Positions 23,341-34,655 of a DNA stretch of 64,000 nt are shown here, one piece after another. The notes beneath the pieces are model-generated. The model worked only from the letters and a program-made list of their open reading frames with translations. It ran no database searches and was not told where the DNA came from. The DNA comes from Gnetum montanum (lineage: Eukaryota > Streptophyta > Gnetopsida > Gnetales > Gnetaceae). The translations under genes and the position numbers were made by a program. The stretch spans positions 43,018 through 107,017 of the forward strand of contig MNCI01002273.1 in the NCBI GenBank assembly GCA_015680685.1. Direction: 5' to 3'. Numbering within the stretch: position 1 is the stretch's first letter; every line of letters begins with the position of its first letter.

Positions 23341-25775
23341 ATGAATTCCATGAACACGTCCACATTTTTCTTGAGCATGGAGGTTGCTCATCCTATTCAA
23401 CAAGGAGTAGACATTGAGCAACCCCCCAGTCTAGTATGACCTCAATGGCAGTCTCTCAGACTACATAATCGATTTCCTGAATATATCACATTAGACAAAG
23501 AATAGTACAGCTTTCTTTATGCAAAGCTTTTGAAGGGCCTTTCATTAGATCACCAAGAAATAGAAACAAAGTGTAATTTTGAAATCATTCATCAAAATGA
23601 GAAGGAGTTTCTTCCCGCCCCTGATGCAATCATCCTAGTCACCAACACCTTTAGGTGGCTCCTAGACCAACTTATTAGGATGAGTGGGCTAAAAGAACAA
23701 GATGTGATATCAAACTATGATGAGCCCCTATAGGATGGACAAGAGGAGCTTGAGTCTTATTCAAGTAGTAGTGTTCCATTTTATGTCTCTATCTAATAAC
23801 CTACCTCTACTTTTATGCCACACCAGTCACCATCCTCTTCCTTCTTTGAGGTAGTGGTGACACTTTTGCAACCTAAGTGCACGCTTGTGGTAGCTAGCCA
23901 CCAAGTCTTGCATGCACAACAAAGTGTAGGACCTTCTACCACTCTCCCCTTCATCATCCCCTCCTAGTCTATGTAGCCTTCCATGTTGGCATCCATGATG
24001 CTGACACTACCATATGTACATGATATCCATATCTTAGTTGCAAACAAGTCAGATGTCCTTCATCCTAGCCATCTCAGTAGCACCTTCGACAATAGCCCAA
24101 GCCCCAACTGTGTGCTAGGTTGCAACCTTTGTGCCTATGGCATAGTTGTCACACATGCCATAATACATGCAATCGAAGGCTCAAAAAGCATCACATGTGG
24201 TAACAAAATCCACAATTGGGTTGTGGACCACTTTGATGTCACCACCAATAGCATAACTAGTGCAAACCTTTATGGAATCCTTGAGTTTAGACCAAGGATT
24301 CCAACTCATCCAAACTCTCATGGAGAAGGTTCGGTGGCTTAAAGTAGCCAACTCAGAAATGGTCCATGTGATATACTTCTATAAAGATGATCCCATTAGT
24401 CCTATGGTCCTAGCACTAAATTTGCCTCCTAAGGTCCAACTTCAAAAAAATACAATGGTGATGAGGACCCCAACACCCACCTGGTAACTTTCCATTCTAA
24501 ATGCTTTCTTTTGAAAGTGTGGCCACATGTAATCATCCATGTCTTTGCCATGTCCTTGACTAGCAAAGCTCTCGATTGGTACCTTGCACTTCCTAGAGCT
24601 TCCATTTTGACTTTGGAGGAGCTACTCAGCTAATTTGTGATCCACTTCAAGTACAACTTGAAGCCCAAGGCCACTCTAGACCAACTAATGAACATCATGC
24701 AAGGGGTGCTAGAGCTGATACAAAAATTTATACAAGTTTGTAGTGATTTCCTAAATGAAATTCATGAGTCGATAGTAGAAAATTACCTTCTAGCTATCTT
24801 TAAGGGTATAGTAAATGACTTTATCAAGTCAAAGTTGTACTATTTATCCCTACATTTTCTCAACCAAGTTGTTGCTTAAACAAAGAGCATACAAGACATA
24901 GTGGAACTTAGTAAGGACCTATTCTATGTGGCCTACAAAAACACACATGTAGAAAAGGACAAAGAAAAGGGGAAGGCCACAATAACCATTATAGTTGTGG
25001 CTGATGAAACCAAATCCAACAACACTATGCCAAAGACCAAGGAACCTAAAGCCCTAGCCAACAACAAGGCATCAGGTTCTAGCATGGTGGGAACCAACAA
25101 ACCTACATCATCAATGGCCATGGGGCAAGCTCTCCAAAGGTCAAACTTTGAGTGCAAGGATCACTCAAAGTACATCCCCTTGCCCATCAAGCTATTAAAG
25201 CTCTTAAACTAGTTTCTTAGTGCTGGATGCATTCAACATGAAAAAATTTTTTAGGATGCATGAAGATGCCATGAGAGGTACTATGAAGTCTTTAAAAACC
25301 CTTATACAGCTATGTCAAATGAGTCCTTGATCCCTAAATACTTTAGATTGGTTAGATTCTACAACTACCACTAGTTGCATGGCCATCACATAGACTACTA
25401 CTTGGCATTGAAAGATTACATTCAATGCATGATTAATTAAGGCAAACTAGTCCTTGATGAAAGTAGTCTTGTATAGCTAGAAAACCAATCCATGAAGGTA
25501 TAAAAAGACCCACTCAATGCTAGTAGTACAAGGTATATCATCAATGCCATTAGTGTTGATGACAATGTAGAACTAGCACATGAATCATTTGTGGTTTGTG
25601 TGTCCTCTAGTGACACTAGGGCCTCAACGTCAACTAGATCATAGTCCTCTTTCATCATTAAAGAACCACCTTGAGCACCCATGACACCCTTTGTGGGTAG
25701 GGCCCCACAACACGTTGTCGCAATGGTAACCTAGACACATTTTGTCATTAGGATGCTAAGATGTGTAGATCCCCT
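23341..25775 (+). pseudogene. gag of element B, part 1
   Basis: Decayed Tat-type gag. The N-terminal block (SFLYAKLLKGLSLDHQEI..., about 23510-23730) matches the minus-strand gag of element F (44.1-43.6 kb). The central block (about 24430-24870) has ...LPPKVQLQK, MSLTSKALDWYLALP and HFKYNLKPKATLDQL, matching element C. Then come VAYKNTHVEK and a degraded zinc-binding region (FYNYH, LHGHHIDYY, ALKDYIQCMI). It breaks off inside the gag-pro linker (FVIRMLRCVDP) where element C is inserted, and the frame resumes at 35162. Numerous stops and slips. Confidence 0.85.
25771..25775. repeat. Left target-site duplication of composite element C (CCCCT)
   Basis: Pairs with CCCCC at 35162-35166. Dropping one copy together with 25776-35161 leaves the B gag linker in one frame (CVDP to PPTPGPM). 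Confidence 0.75.
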
Positions 25776-27507
25776 TGTACCTCCTGAAAACGCCGATCTC
25801 CAGTTGGAAGGAAACAGAGACCGTGGGAATCACAGGGCGAGCACAAAAGACCCTACCTTCGCCTGAGGGAAAGTTGGAATGCACGAAGGCAGAGTACCTT
25901 GGGTGGTCCGCACGAGGATCAGACAAGGATTTCCCTGAACGTACACCGAAGTGCTATACGCTGCGTTATACGTAAACGGTGTAACGGGCGTAAACAGAGC
26001 GTAAACAATGTAAACGATGCAAATAGAGCGTAAACGTAAACAGAGTACATATAAGAATTAATGCACACTGTGAACGATCATGGGAAGAAAATTTAACAAT
26101 GGCATTATAGAATGAAAGTACAATGCACCAGTCTAATGCAGTTGTGAGTCGAACACAAGGTGGACGAAAGCCCCGGTGGGTGTAGGGAGGATTGCGACTG
26201 GTTCACTGTAAGCACGACGTAGAGACAGTATACTCAGCGTACAGGGTCGTCCAGCGTAAGAGGTTTGGAGCTCTGGTTCGCAGCGTCTCTGATCTCTGAT
26301 GTGATCTGGGAATTTTCCAACCGACCCCCCCCTTGGATTTAGTGAAAAATTGGGGTTTTATATAGGGTTTTAACAGTGGACTCGGGTTGGGAGACATATG
26401 GCACGTTGACCGGGTGCAAGATATGTTACAATTGGACAGCATATAGCACGCCAGTGTATAGGATGCCAGCATAGAGGATGCCAGTGTAGAGGATTCCAGC
26501 ATACAAGATGCTAGCATATAGGATGCCAGCGTAGAGGATGCTAGCGTACAGGATGCCAGCGTAGAGGATGCTAGCATAGAGGATGCCAGCGTACAGGATG
26601 CTAGCGTAGAGGATGCCAGCGTACAGGATGNNNNNNNNNNNNNNNNNNNNNNNNNNNNNNNNNNNNNNNNNNNNNNNNNNNNNNNNNNNNNNNNNNNNNN
26701 NNNNNNNNNNNNNNNNNNNNNNNNNNNNNNNNNNNNNNNNNNNNNNNNNNNNNNNNNNNNNNNNNNNNNNNNNNNNNNNNNNNNNNNNNNNNNNNNNNNN
26801 NNNNNNNNNNNNNNNNNNNNNNNNNNNNNNNNNNNNNNNNNNNNNNNNNNNNNNNNNNNNNNNNNNNNNNNNNNNNNNNNNNNNNNNNNNNNNNNNNNNN
26901 NNNNNNNNNNNNNNNNNNNNNNNNNNNNNNNNNNNNNNNNNNNNNNNNNNNNNNNNNNNNNNNNNNNNNNNNNNNNNNNNNNNNNNNNNNNNNNNNNNNN
27001 NNNNNNNNNNNNNNNNNNNNNNNNNNNNNNNNNNNNNNNNNNNNNNNNNNNNNNNNNNNNNNNNNNNNNNNNNNNNNNNNNNNNNNNNNNNNNNNNNNNN
27101 NNNNNNNNNNNNNNNNNNNNNNNNNNNNNNNNNNNNNNNNNNNNNNNNNNNNNNNNNNNNNNNNNNNNNNNNNNNNNNNNNNNNNNNNNNNNNNNNNNNN
27201 NNNNNNNNNNNNNNNNNNNNNNNNNNNNNNNNNNNNNNNNNNNNNNNNNNNNNNNNNNNNNNNNNNNNNNNNNNNNNNNNNNNNNNNNNNNNNNNNNNNN
27301 NNNNNNNNNNNNNNNNNNNNNNNNNNNNNNNNNNNNNNNNNNNNNNNNNNNNNNNNNNNNNNNNNNNNNNNNNNNNNNNNNNNNNNNNNNNNNNNNNNNN
27401 NNNNNNNNNNNNNNNNNNNNNNNNNNNNNNNNNNNNNNNNNNNNNNNNNNNNNNNNNNNNNNNNNNNNNNNNNNNNNNNNNNNNNNNNNNNNNNNNNNNN
27501 NNNNNNN
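25776..27507 (-). repeat. 3' LTR of element C (right part in N gap)
   Basis: 25776-26630 aligns with 33226-34100 of the right LTR: same TGTACC end, same AGAGTACCTTGGGTGGTCCG block, clustered GCGTAAAC words, a TATATAAAAC box (about 26352-26362, minus) and then a 15-base minisatellite that runs into the gap. 26631-27507 is all N, so the U3 end is unseen. Confidence 0.8.
26445..26630. repeat. 15-bp minisatellite in C 3' LTR
   Basis: About 12 visible units of AGGATGCCAGCGTAG, varying at CC/CT and GAG/CAG. Since 15 is a multiple of three, the minus frame stays open (repeating LASST-like pentapeptides) and produces spurious long ORFs into the N gap. The array is probably collapsed or unresolved there. 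Confidence 0.85.
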
Positions 27508-28559
27508 TTGGCCAGATGTCATCGCACCGTGTTCAGTAGTACATGGGATTGGGGAAATGAAGGTTGTAGCTGGATAGGGAAATGAAAATTGTGGGGGTTG
27601 GGACCTGATCAAGGGATTTTGCATGGTAAAGGGGATGCTCTGATGTGTACACGGGTCATGTTGATCCTTGTTAATAGCCATTATTTAGCAGACTCGGAAT
27701 CAAGACATGAGATGTGCGTCCTTTGGCGAAACAAGACTCTTGTTTAGTGTTTAAGAGGACTTGTTGGCCACGTGATGGTGGGTTACGTTCTTTGGAGGAA
27801 CAGGCCCTTTGTTTGGTGTTAAAGAAAACTTGTTGGTGGAGAGCCAAAGCTGCACAATGAGATGTTACTTGAGCTTTTGAGACATGAGTGTTTATTTCCA
27901 AGACAACTGCCTTCCTGCCTAAGGCTTATGGGAAGTGCCAAGGGTCTTGTGGTTCATTTTGCTCTTTGCTCTTTTCTCTTTTCTTTTTCCTTGCTTTATT
28001 TTTCCTTTTTTCTTGTGTTTTATCTCTTTTTTTGGAAATATCTTTCTTTCAATTTTTCACTCATGCTCATGTGTCATATTGTGTATTGCAGTTGCTTGAG
28101 AGTGTCACAACGTGTAACAATGTGCTCAAATTTTTGGGGTGTACTGGGTGTATCTGGGAACTGTAACCAGGTAGAAAAGGGAATAAGAGTGTTGGGGAAA
28201 TAGAGAATGTATTGGGAATTAGGAATGTACTTTTGAACAGATTGATTAACCTGGTTGCGTGTGTCAGAAACAATGTGACACCTTATCACCGTGATGAAGT
28301 GTATCGATGTACGAGCACCACTAGGTATCATCCTGCAAACACAACTCAAAGAAGACAAGAAAATGACAAGTGAATGAGTTAGTAAACACTTCAGACATGA
28401 GTGTGACTGATGCAAATGGAGACACCATGTGAAACTTAAGGCAAACAGAATGGGCAGCAATAGTATTGTCAGAGCCGGTGTAATGAATGATGCAGCAGGC
28501 ATTGATGAAGAAATGTCATGAATTACAGCAGTAGATGAATGTGTCAGAAATGATATGGC
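27508..28559 (-). other. 3' region of element C
   Basis: No pol. On the minus strand a pyrimidine-rich tract ends in GTGTTTGCAG (AG at 28333-28334) followed by GATGATACCTA, homologous to the F site at 12556. Two ~65-base direct repeats occur at about 27715-27840 (CTTTGG...ACTTGTTGG). The first 170 bases after the gap read openly on minus as a Pro-rich stretch (MQNPLIRSQPPQFSFPYP) of unknown meaning. Confidence 0.55.
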
Positions 28560-28700
28560 CAGTGTATAGTCTTAGTGGACTATAGTGGGTTAGTTTTATG
28601 TCATAACCCATTGGACGTTGCCAGTTTATCATCGTAGCGGACGGTACGATGCTAGTTTATAGTCGTGGCGGACTATGAAGAGGCAAGCTAGTTTATAGAC
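28560..28700 (-). repeat. TTAAACTAGC-type motif array after C protease
   Basis: Four to five minus-strand units of GTCCACTAAGAC/GTCCGCTACGAT followed by TATAAACTAGC, about 35-45 bases apart. Same family as 7113-7297. Further right (28720-28830) weaker TCATGATGCYAGGAC words continue the pattern. Confidence 0.65.
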
Positions 28701-28966
28701 TTAGTGGACTCTGGTGAATAAGTGTGACACTTTAGTATCATCTCAGATGAAGCTCTGTGGTGTCAATTTACCATCATGATGCCAGGACATTCTGTGGTAT
28801 CATTTTTAAGTCATGATGCTAGGACTACTCTGTGTGGATGCATGCATGTGTGTCTGTATGATCCTGTAAACAAAAGCTATTAGAGAAAACAATGTTAAAT
28901 AGCACCTGTAGAAAACATGAACTGAAATGCACAAGTAAATAGAAAACAATGTGAAACGGTGGTAGT

Positions 28967-29770
28967 TTAAGGCCTTTTCAGGTCACATGTAAATGCGTAG
29001 CCTAGTACAATGCAAACGAAGGTGACATATCCACAATGAACAAAGGTGAAGAGTGGGAGGGGATTAGACATGTCATTGGCCGTAGGGGAGTCTTGATTAT
29101 GCGGTTGTTTCTTAGTCGGACATGGTGTAGGAGGTGTGCTAGTTTGCTCTAGGAGGCTTTCATTTTTTACCCCTTGTTCGGGCATTTTAGCTCTAGGTGT
29201 TGTGTTTGTTGTTGTGGTGGGTGTTGCTTCAAGAGCTTTCTCTTTCAAGACCTGTGACATGTCTATGTTGTGGTTAGCTTGAAAGGGAGTGTTTTCACCA
29301 TGTATAATGACTTGTGTGCCTTCGTATGGAAGGAAGATTTCTTGATGTATCGGTGAGGAAATGGCTCGTTGTTTTGCTAGCCATGGTCTGCCAAGAATCA
29401 TGTTGAAATTAGGCATCTCTTCTATGACAGTGAATTCCGCGCTGGTGGGGAATTGTTCTCCTGCCACAAAGGCTAAGTTGATTGTGCCCTTAACTGTGAC
29501 ACATGATCCATTGAAAGATTTTAAACACATGGTTTCTGTTGGCATGATCTCATCTGCCATGCCTAGTTTGTTGATGACGGAGTATAGAACTACGTTTGTT
29601 GCCGCACCATCATCAACGTGCACTCTGCGAATGGTACATTGGCCAACATGTACACTAATCGATAATGGAGCTTTTGTGACTTCCCCTAGTTCAGGGTTAC
29701 ATTTAATTGCATCATCACGAAAGGCTAAGGTGTTTGAACCCAATCCTTGTGGTGTGTGTTGTGAAATCAT
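28967..29770 (-). CDS. Retroviral-type aspartic protease of element C
   Basis: 267-residue open frame. The catalytic motif VHVDDGAATNVV lies around residues 50-60, followed by the flap-side region (CLKSFNGSCVTVKGTINLAF) and the conserved ILGRPWLAKQRAISS. It would cleave the Gag polyprotein in particles. The C-terminal 70 residues (Thr/Pro/Gln-rich) are linker with no partner. The frame is intact here, but a stop near 29850 separates it from gag and no pol follows, as would be expected of a gag-pro-only element. The protease of B at 35751-36150 is a homologue with a ruined active site. Confidence 0.85.
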   Translation of the reverse strand: MISQHTPQGLGSNTLAFRDDAIKCNPELGEVTKAPLSISVHVGQCTIRRVHVDDGAATNVVLYSVINKLGMADEIMPTETMCLKSFNGSCVTVKGTINLAFVAGEQFPTSAEFTVIEEMPNFNMILGRPWLAKQRAISSPIHQEIFLPYEGTQVIIHGENTPFQANHNIDMSQVLKEKALEATPTTTTNTTPRAKMPEQGVKNESLLEQTSTPPTPCPTKKQPHNQDSPTANDMSNPLPLFTFVHCGYVTFVCIVLGYAFTCDLKRP

Positions 29771-29830
29771 TGCACGGATGGATTCCAGGTTAGCAGGAAT
29801 GTCCTCTGTAACAGGAATGGATGCTAACGT

Positions 29831-30676
29831 TTACACTAAGGCTTCACGATGAGCCGATGATGTCATGACCAAATTGTATAAGCTCATAGTTGTGTTCTTT
29901 TGTTTGAGCGTTTGTTTCACCTGGGCCAGTGTAGCTACAAAGTCTGTGTTGTCTGTCGTTGTGTTGGTTGCCTCTGTATGGGTTGAGGGCTTGGGCCTGG
30001 TTTGTTTGGGATTAGAGGTAGGGCCCCTAGTGTTCAGTTGTTGTATATTAGGTGTGTCCTTTGTTTCAGCTGTGGGTATTGTTTGTTGTTCATTTTTCCT
30101 CTTTTGCTGCCATTTGGTAGGCTTATCCATGTTGTTGGCAAGGTTGACTCTTGAGGGAGAAGAGGTTGAGACATTGCCTATGGTTGGGCTCAGGGTAAGT
30201 GAGGGGCCATCGCATGGTGGCACTTTTATGACAAATGGGAGTTTAGGAGGTGTTGTTGTTATTTTACTAGCCCGTTGTGGCACCTTGATAATGAAAGGTT
30301 TCTTTGCTATTGTTGTTGGTGCAACATACTAGTTTAACATCTTAGCAGACGACTGTGGTGGTACTATGACCACAAAGGGTGTCTTTGGTGCTTGGGATTG
30401 CATTGCATCTAGCCAGTTTAACGTCTTAGCGGACGTGTGAGGTGGTGGTACCTTGACCACAAAAGTTGTCATCGGTGCTCTAGGTGGCACCTTGGTGATG
30501 ATGGGAGGTCTCTTGCTCGTGGAGGCATAGGGGATTGTTGCCTTTCTAGGAGGCACACGAATTACAAAAGGTTGTTGCACAGGTTTATCTATGCCAATGG
30601 AGTTTATGACATAGGAGGCATCATTTGTGCTGGGTTGATTCAGGGTGTTGATGTTTAGTTGGCCTCGTTCTATCAT
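29831..30676 (-). pseudogene. gag-pro linker of element C with six-fold PFVIKVPP repeat
   Basis: One near-open frame with a single stop near 30330. It carries six spaced copies of a hydrophobic-Pro motif: PFVIRVPPR, PPIITKVPPR, TFVVKVPPP, PFVVIVPPQ, PFIIKVPQR and PFVIKVPPC. The spacers are variable, 9-20 residues and Thr/Ser/Pro-rich. A Lys/Gln-rich stretch (KPTKWQQKRKNEQQ) and VKQTLKQKNTTMSLYNLVMTSSAHREAL follow; the latter matches element B at 35510-35600. At least two spacers are encoded by DNA carrying the TTAAACTAGC motif. The role of the repeats is unknown. Confidence 0.75.
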
Positions 30677-30766
30677 TGCTTATAGATCATCCTTTAAAGC
30701 ACGTTAGGTGTCGGTATTGTGACCAGACATCTGCTGGTAATGGCAAAATTGGTCTAACTTGAAATG

Positions 30767-32039
30767 TCATGGAACTGAGGGCTCATTTGGTGCTGCTAAG
30801 GTGGGGTTCTTTAGTAACTCGCAATACCTGTCATGTCGGCAGTGAGCATTCTCCGCTACATGTTTGTATTGGATTTTCCCGGCTTTAAGGAGTTGCTCTA
30901 CTAGTTCCGAAGGTCGCGCAGGTAGCGATGTGTACTTAGAGTGATCCTTGCATTGAAAATTGGACCTTAAGGTGGCCCCTATTGTTGCATGCAGGTTGGT
31001 ACTGGTGGTAGTTGTTTTTGTGCTTGCGGCCACAGTTTCCATTGTTGCCTTTTGTTTGACAACGTGTTGGTTCTTGTAAGCCACATAGGCGGGGTCATTG
31101 CTGGTTTGTGCAGCTTGTTCAATGTTCTTGATCTGTGTGAACGCTTGGCTCAACATTTAAGCACTAAGGTAGTATAGTTTTTGACTTAATGAAGTCATTC
31201 ACAGCTCCCTTCAGAATTGTAAGCAAATACTTTTCAGGGATGGGCTCATGAAGTTCGTTAAGGGTTGCACTCCATCGTTGGATGAACTTTTGCACAGGCT
31301 CAAGTGGTGCTTATTTCACCTATATCAGACTATCTAGTGTGGCTTCAGGCTTGAGGTTGTACTTAAATCGGGGAACGAACTAATGTAACAAGTCCTCCAG
31401 AGAGGATATGGAGTTACGAGGCAAGGCTCAGTACCAGTCTAAGGCTACACCTGTTAAGGACATAGAGAACACTCGCAAGATTACGTGGGGCCAAGCTTGA
31501 AGCAATAGAGTTTCTGATCGAAACATGACAAGGTGAGCATTTGGATCTCCCTTCCCATTGTACTTGGTTAACTGGGGCCGTGTTATTCCCTTGGGTAAAG
31601 CTAACGGTGGCACTGAAGAGCTAATTGGATTGTCGCGGTAGAAATCCAGTATTTTAACTTGTTCAGTGTTGTCAGCTTTGAGTTGCTTTATCTCATCCAC
31701 TAACGCTTGCATCATCTATTTTGCTTCTGCCCACTCTTGAGCGGTAGGTAGATTAGTTGGTTGGGGAGGTTGTTGGGTTGTCATTTGTTGCTGTGGAGTG
31801 ATATTTAGAGTTGCAGTTGTGGGGTGTGGCACATTGAAGTGAGTGGATTGTTGAACAAGGGGTATGGTCCCTTGCCTAGCCACAAACTATGAAGTGACAC
31901 CCTAGATGTGTGGGGCCAATGTAGTGAAGGTGGCCCCATGCGTTTGCACGTGCAGTATGTACTAGGTGGAGATGGGGATGGGAAATCTTTGTTGGGGTAC
32001 TGGTGCTTCCGTGCTCATTGACACTTGGTGAGTGGTCAT
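30767..32039 (-). pseudogene. gag of element C
   Basis: Likely start ATG at 32039 (MTTHQVSMSTEAP), followed by a Gln/Thr/Pro-rich N-terminus. The coat domain follows: LPKGITRPQLTKYNGKGDP, MFRSETLLLQAWPHVILRVF, LTGVALDWY, RFKYNLKPEATL and NELHEPIPEKYLLTILKGA. A basic stretch comes next, then FQCKDHSKYTSLP, and after 30767 a zinc-knuckle-like FCHYQQMSGHNTDT region. About five in-frame stops interrupt an otherwise single frame, so decay is mild compared with B. Confidence 0.85.
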
Positions 32040-33201
32040 CTATCCCATGCGAGGATGGAATGTTGGGTTCACGTAGGCATGGGGACTGAGGGTGTGGTAT
32101 GAATCCTCAGGGTCGGATTGTGCCTCGAAGTCATCTACATCATGGCAATGGGTCATGTGTTTTGGCCCCTTGCCAAAAGGAGCTAGGAGATGAGCCTATG
32201 ATGAGGATTAGAAAGGGGGATGATCTCATATATAGAGGGGATGAATTCATCACCTCCCATGTATATGTGCTCGAAGTTTCATTTTGCCTCCTATTTTGTG
32301 TGGTCAATAGGAAGGTTGGCCTGAATCTTCACACAGATGTAGTTATATTGTTCTTGTGTGGGGACTATGAAGGCACGTGCGCTGGAGTTTTGGGATGATT
32401 CCATGGTGATGTGTGACGGTGCAGCGTATGAGTTAGCTGACAAGTGCCGAGTGTGTTTCGGGCTAAGTGTGCAGAGTGTCCGGTGTGTGAATGCTGAAAA
32501 TTTTTCTAAGTGTCCAGCGTGTACAACGTAAACGGGAGAAAATTTGGCTAAGTATGAAATTATGAACCATAGTCGTATGCAGATGGCAATCTCGGGTAAG
32601 AGGAAGTCATCTCAGAATCGTTATGTTGTGTGTATTGTATGCCTTAGACAAGGTGATCCATGTTGGTGGCCATTAGTACTTAGATCGATTTGAAGTAGGT
32701 GTGAATCGCAGCGAATTTGGCTTTGAAATGGGCTCGTTTTGGGTGTTTTTGTTGAGAAAACACTGTAGCGGTACTATAGTAGTACTGTAGCAGCGTAAAC
32801 ACTATAGTAGCGTAAAAACACTGTAGCAGCGTAAAAGCACTGTAGCAGCTTAAAAGCGCTGTAATAGCGTAAAAGCACTGGAGCAACGTAAAAGCACTGT
32901 AGCAGTGTAAAAACACTGTAGTAGCGTAAGAACATTGTAGCAGCGTAAACATTGACAGCGTAGATAGAGTTTTATGTGCAGCGTAGAGAATGTCTACAGC
33001 GTAAAGTGTGCAGTGTATATGTCGGCAGCATAAACAAAGTTCAGCATGTAGCGTAAACGGAGTCTACAGCGTAGGGAGTGCAGCGTAAACGCAACAGCGT
33101 ATACGCTGGGAGGTTTGTAGGCAGAGTCAGCATAAACGCGGTAGCATAGACGCAGTAGCGTAGATGCTGAGAACTCTGAGGCACAATAAGTCTTAGGTAG
33201 A
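32040..33201 (-). other. 5' leader of element C
   Basis: Untranslated region between PBS and gag, about 1.1 kb. It includes the ~20-base repeat at 32758-32958 and further GCGTAAAC/GCGTAGA words at 32990-33170 that also fill the LTR. Confidence 0.6.
32758..32958 (-). repeat. ~20-bp tandem repeat in leader of C
   Basis: About nine units of CACTGTAGCAGCGTAAAAG with small changes. In plus reading it creates TAGCAGCGTA words related to the GCGTAAAC words of the LTR. On the minus strand it gives an artificial LLQCFYA-type frame. Confidence 0.8.
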
Positions 33202-33221
33202 GGCCCTTCTTCTAGCGCCAA
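33202..33221 (-). promoter_or_regulatory. Primer-binding site of element C
   Basis: Minus strand TTGGCGCTAGAAGAAGGGCC, four bases inside the LTR end (…GGTACA, GAAA). It is the least degraded of the three PBSs of this type in the window (others at 22871-22890 and 45313-45332). Confidence 0.8.
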
Positions 33222-33225
33222 TTTC

Positions 33226-34649
33226 TGTACCGACTGAAATCGTCAGTCTTTGGCTAGAAGGAAACAGAGACCGAGGGATCACGGGACATGCATAGAAGAC
33301 CCTACCTTCGCTTGAGGGCGAGCTGAAATGGACGAAGGTAGAGTACCTTGGGTGGTCCGCACGCGGATCAGACAAGGATTTCCCCGAACATATACCGAGG
33401 TGCTATATGTTGGGTTATACGTGAACAGCTTAACAGGCGTAAAATGAAGTGTAAACAGACGTAACACAGAGCGTAAATAGCGTAAACAGAGCGTATACAA
33501 TGTAAATAGCACGTAAACAGAGCGTAAACGTAAAGAGAGCGTAAATAGCACACACATAACAATTGATGTAAACTGTAACAGATTTGGGAAGAAAATGTAA
33601 CAATGATATTTCAAAATGAGAGTTCCATGCATTGGTCTAACGTAGTTGTGATGGGGACACAAGGCAGATGAAAAGCCCAGTGGATGCAGGAACAACTGTG
33701 GGCTGGTTCGCACTATAGGCATAGCGTAGAGGCTGTGTGCTCAGCGTACAGGGTTATCCAGTATACAAGGTTCTCTGCTCTGGTTCTTAGTGTCTCTATT
33801 TTTGCTCAAGATTGCCAACCCCGATCTAATAAAAAATTGGGATTTTTATACAGGTTTAGATGTTAGACTTGGGTTGGGTGACACATGGGGCATTGACCGG
33901 GTGTGAAAGAAAATTACAACTGTACAGCGTACAGGATGCTAGCGTATAGGATGTCAGTGTACAGCATGCCAGCATATAGGATGCTAGCGTAGAGCATGCT
34001 AGTGTACAAGATGCCAGTGTACAGGATGCCAACATAGAGGATGCTAGCGTAGAGGATGCCAGCGTAGAGGATGCCAGCGTATAGGATGCCAACGTAGAGG
34101 AAAAATGTACCCAGTGTATAGGCATGAAAATGCTTTATTTTAAGGTCAAAACTTGATTTTCGGGTGCCTGAGAGCTACTGGGGACCTTGGGGAAGGTCCT
34201 AGATGGTCTAGACCTTCAATTCTAGCCTATTTAGAGGAGTTTCTGGAGCCCAAAAGTTGTTGTACGCTGGGCTATACACTGGGCTTGCAGAGTACGTATG
34301 CTCAGCGTATAGGTCATGGAAATGCATCATTTCGAGGTTGAAACTTGATTTTTGGGTGCCTGAGAGCTACTGGGGACCCTGGGAAAGGTCCTAGGGGGTC
34401 CAGACACTTAGTTCTGGCATGTTCTAACTCATTTCTGGGGCCCAAAAGTCTCTCTACGCTGGCTACACCCTGGGCGTATATGCTGGGCGTAGACGAATGA
34501 AAGACCATCATTTGGAGCCCAAAATTTGATTTTCAAGTGCCTGAGAGCTACTAGGGACCCTGGGCAAGGTTTTGGGGGGTCCAAATGCTCAGTTCTGGCA
34601 TGTTCTAACTCATTTCTGGGGCCTGAAAGTCTCTCTACGCTAGCTGCAC
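33226..34649 (-). repeat. 5' LTR of element C
   Basis: Low end TGTACCGACTG next to the PBS. It contains GCGTAAAC clusters (33420-33550), a TATA-like TGTATAAAAATCC on minus (about 33840-33856), a 15-base minisatellite (about 33930-34105) and three ~185-base repeats (34123-34650). Its expected U3 terminus is not seen; instead the sequence passes into an inverted R-U5 copy. Confidence 0.8.
33930..34105. repeat. 15-bp minisatellite in C 5' LTR
   Basis: About 11 units of AGGATGCYAGCGTAG, the counterpart of 26445-26630. Confidence 0.85.
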
Positions 34650-34655
34650 CCTACC
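34123..34655. repeat. Three ~185-bp tandem repeats in U3 of C
   Basis: Units start at about 34123, 34315 and 34496. Each contains CTTGATTTTCGGGTGCCTGAGAGCTACTGGGGACC-type text (quoted in pieces: GGTGCCTGAGAGCTACT, GGGGACC) and ends in a TACGCTGG...TGGGCGTA block resembling the palindromic cores of the 16-19 kb array. Confidence 0.75.

Noticed and set aside
26203-27681. Long minus-strand open frame of about 490 codons, and a plus one of about 300
   Set aside because: Most of both frames is the N gap; the readable part is a 15-base minisatellite that cannot make stops in this frame.
29361-30332. Plus-strand open frames opposite C protease and linker
   Set aside because: Shadows of the minus-strand protease and the repeated gag linker, which carry the recognisable motifs.
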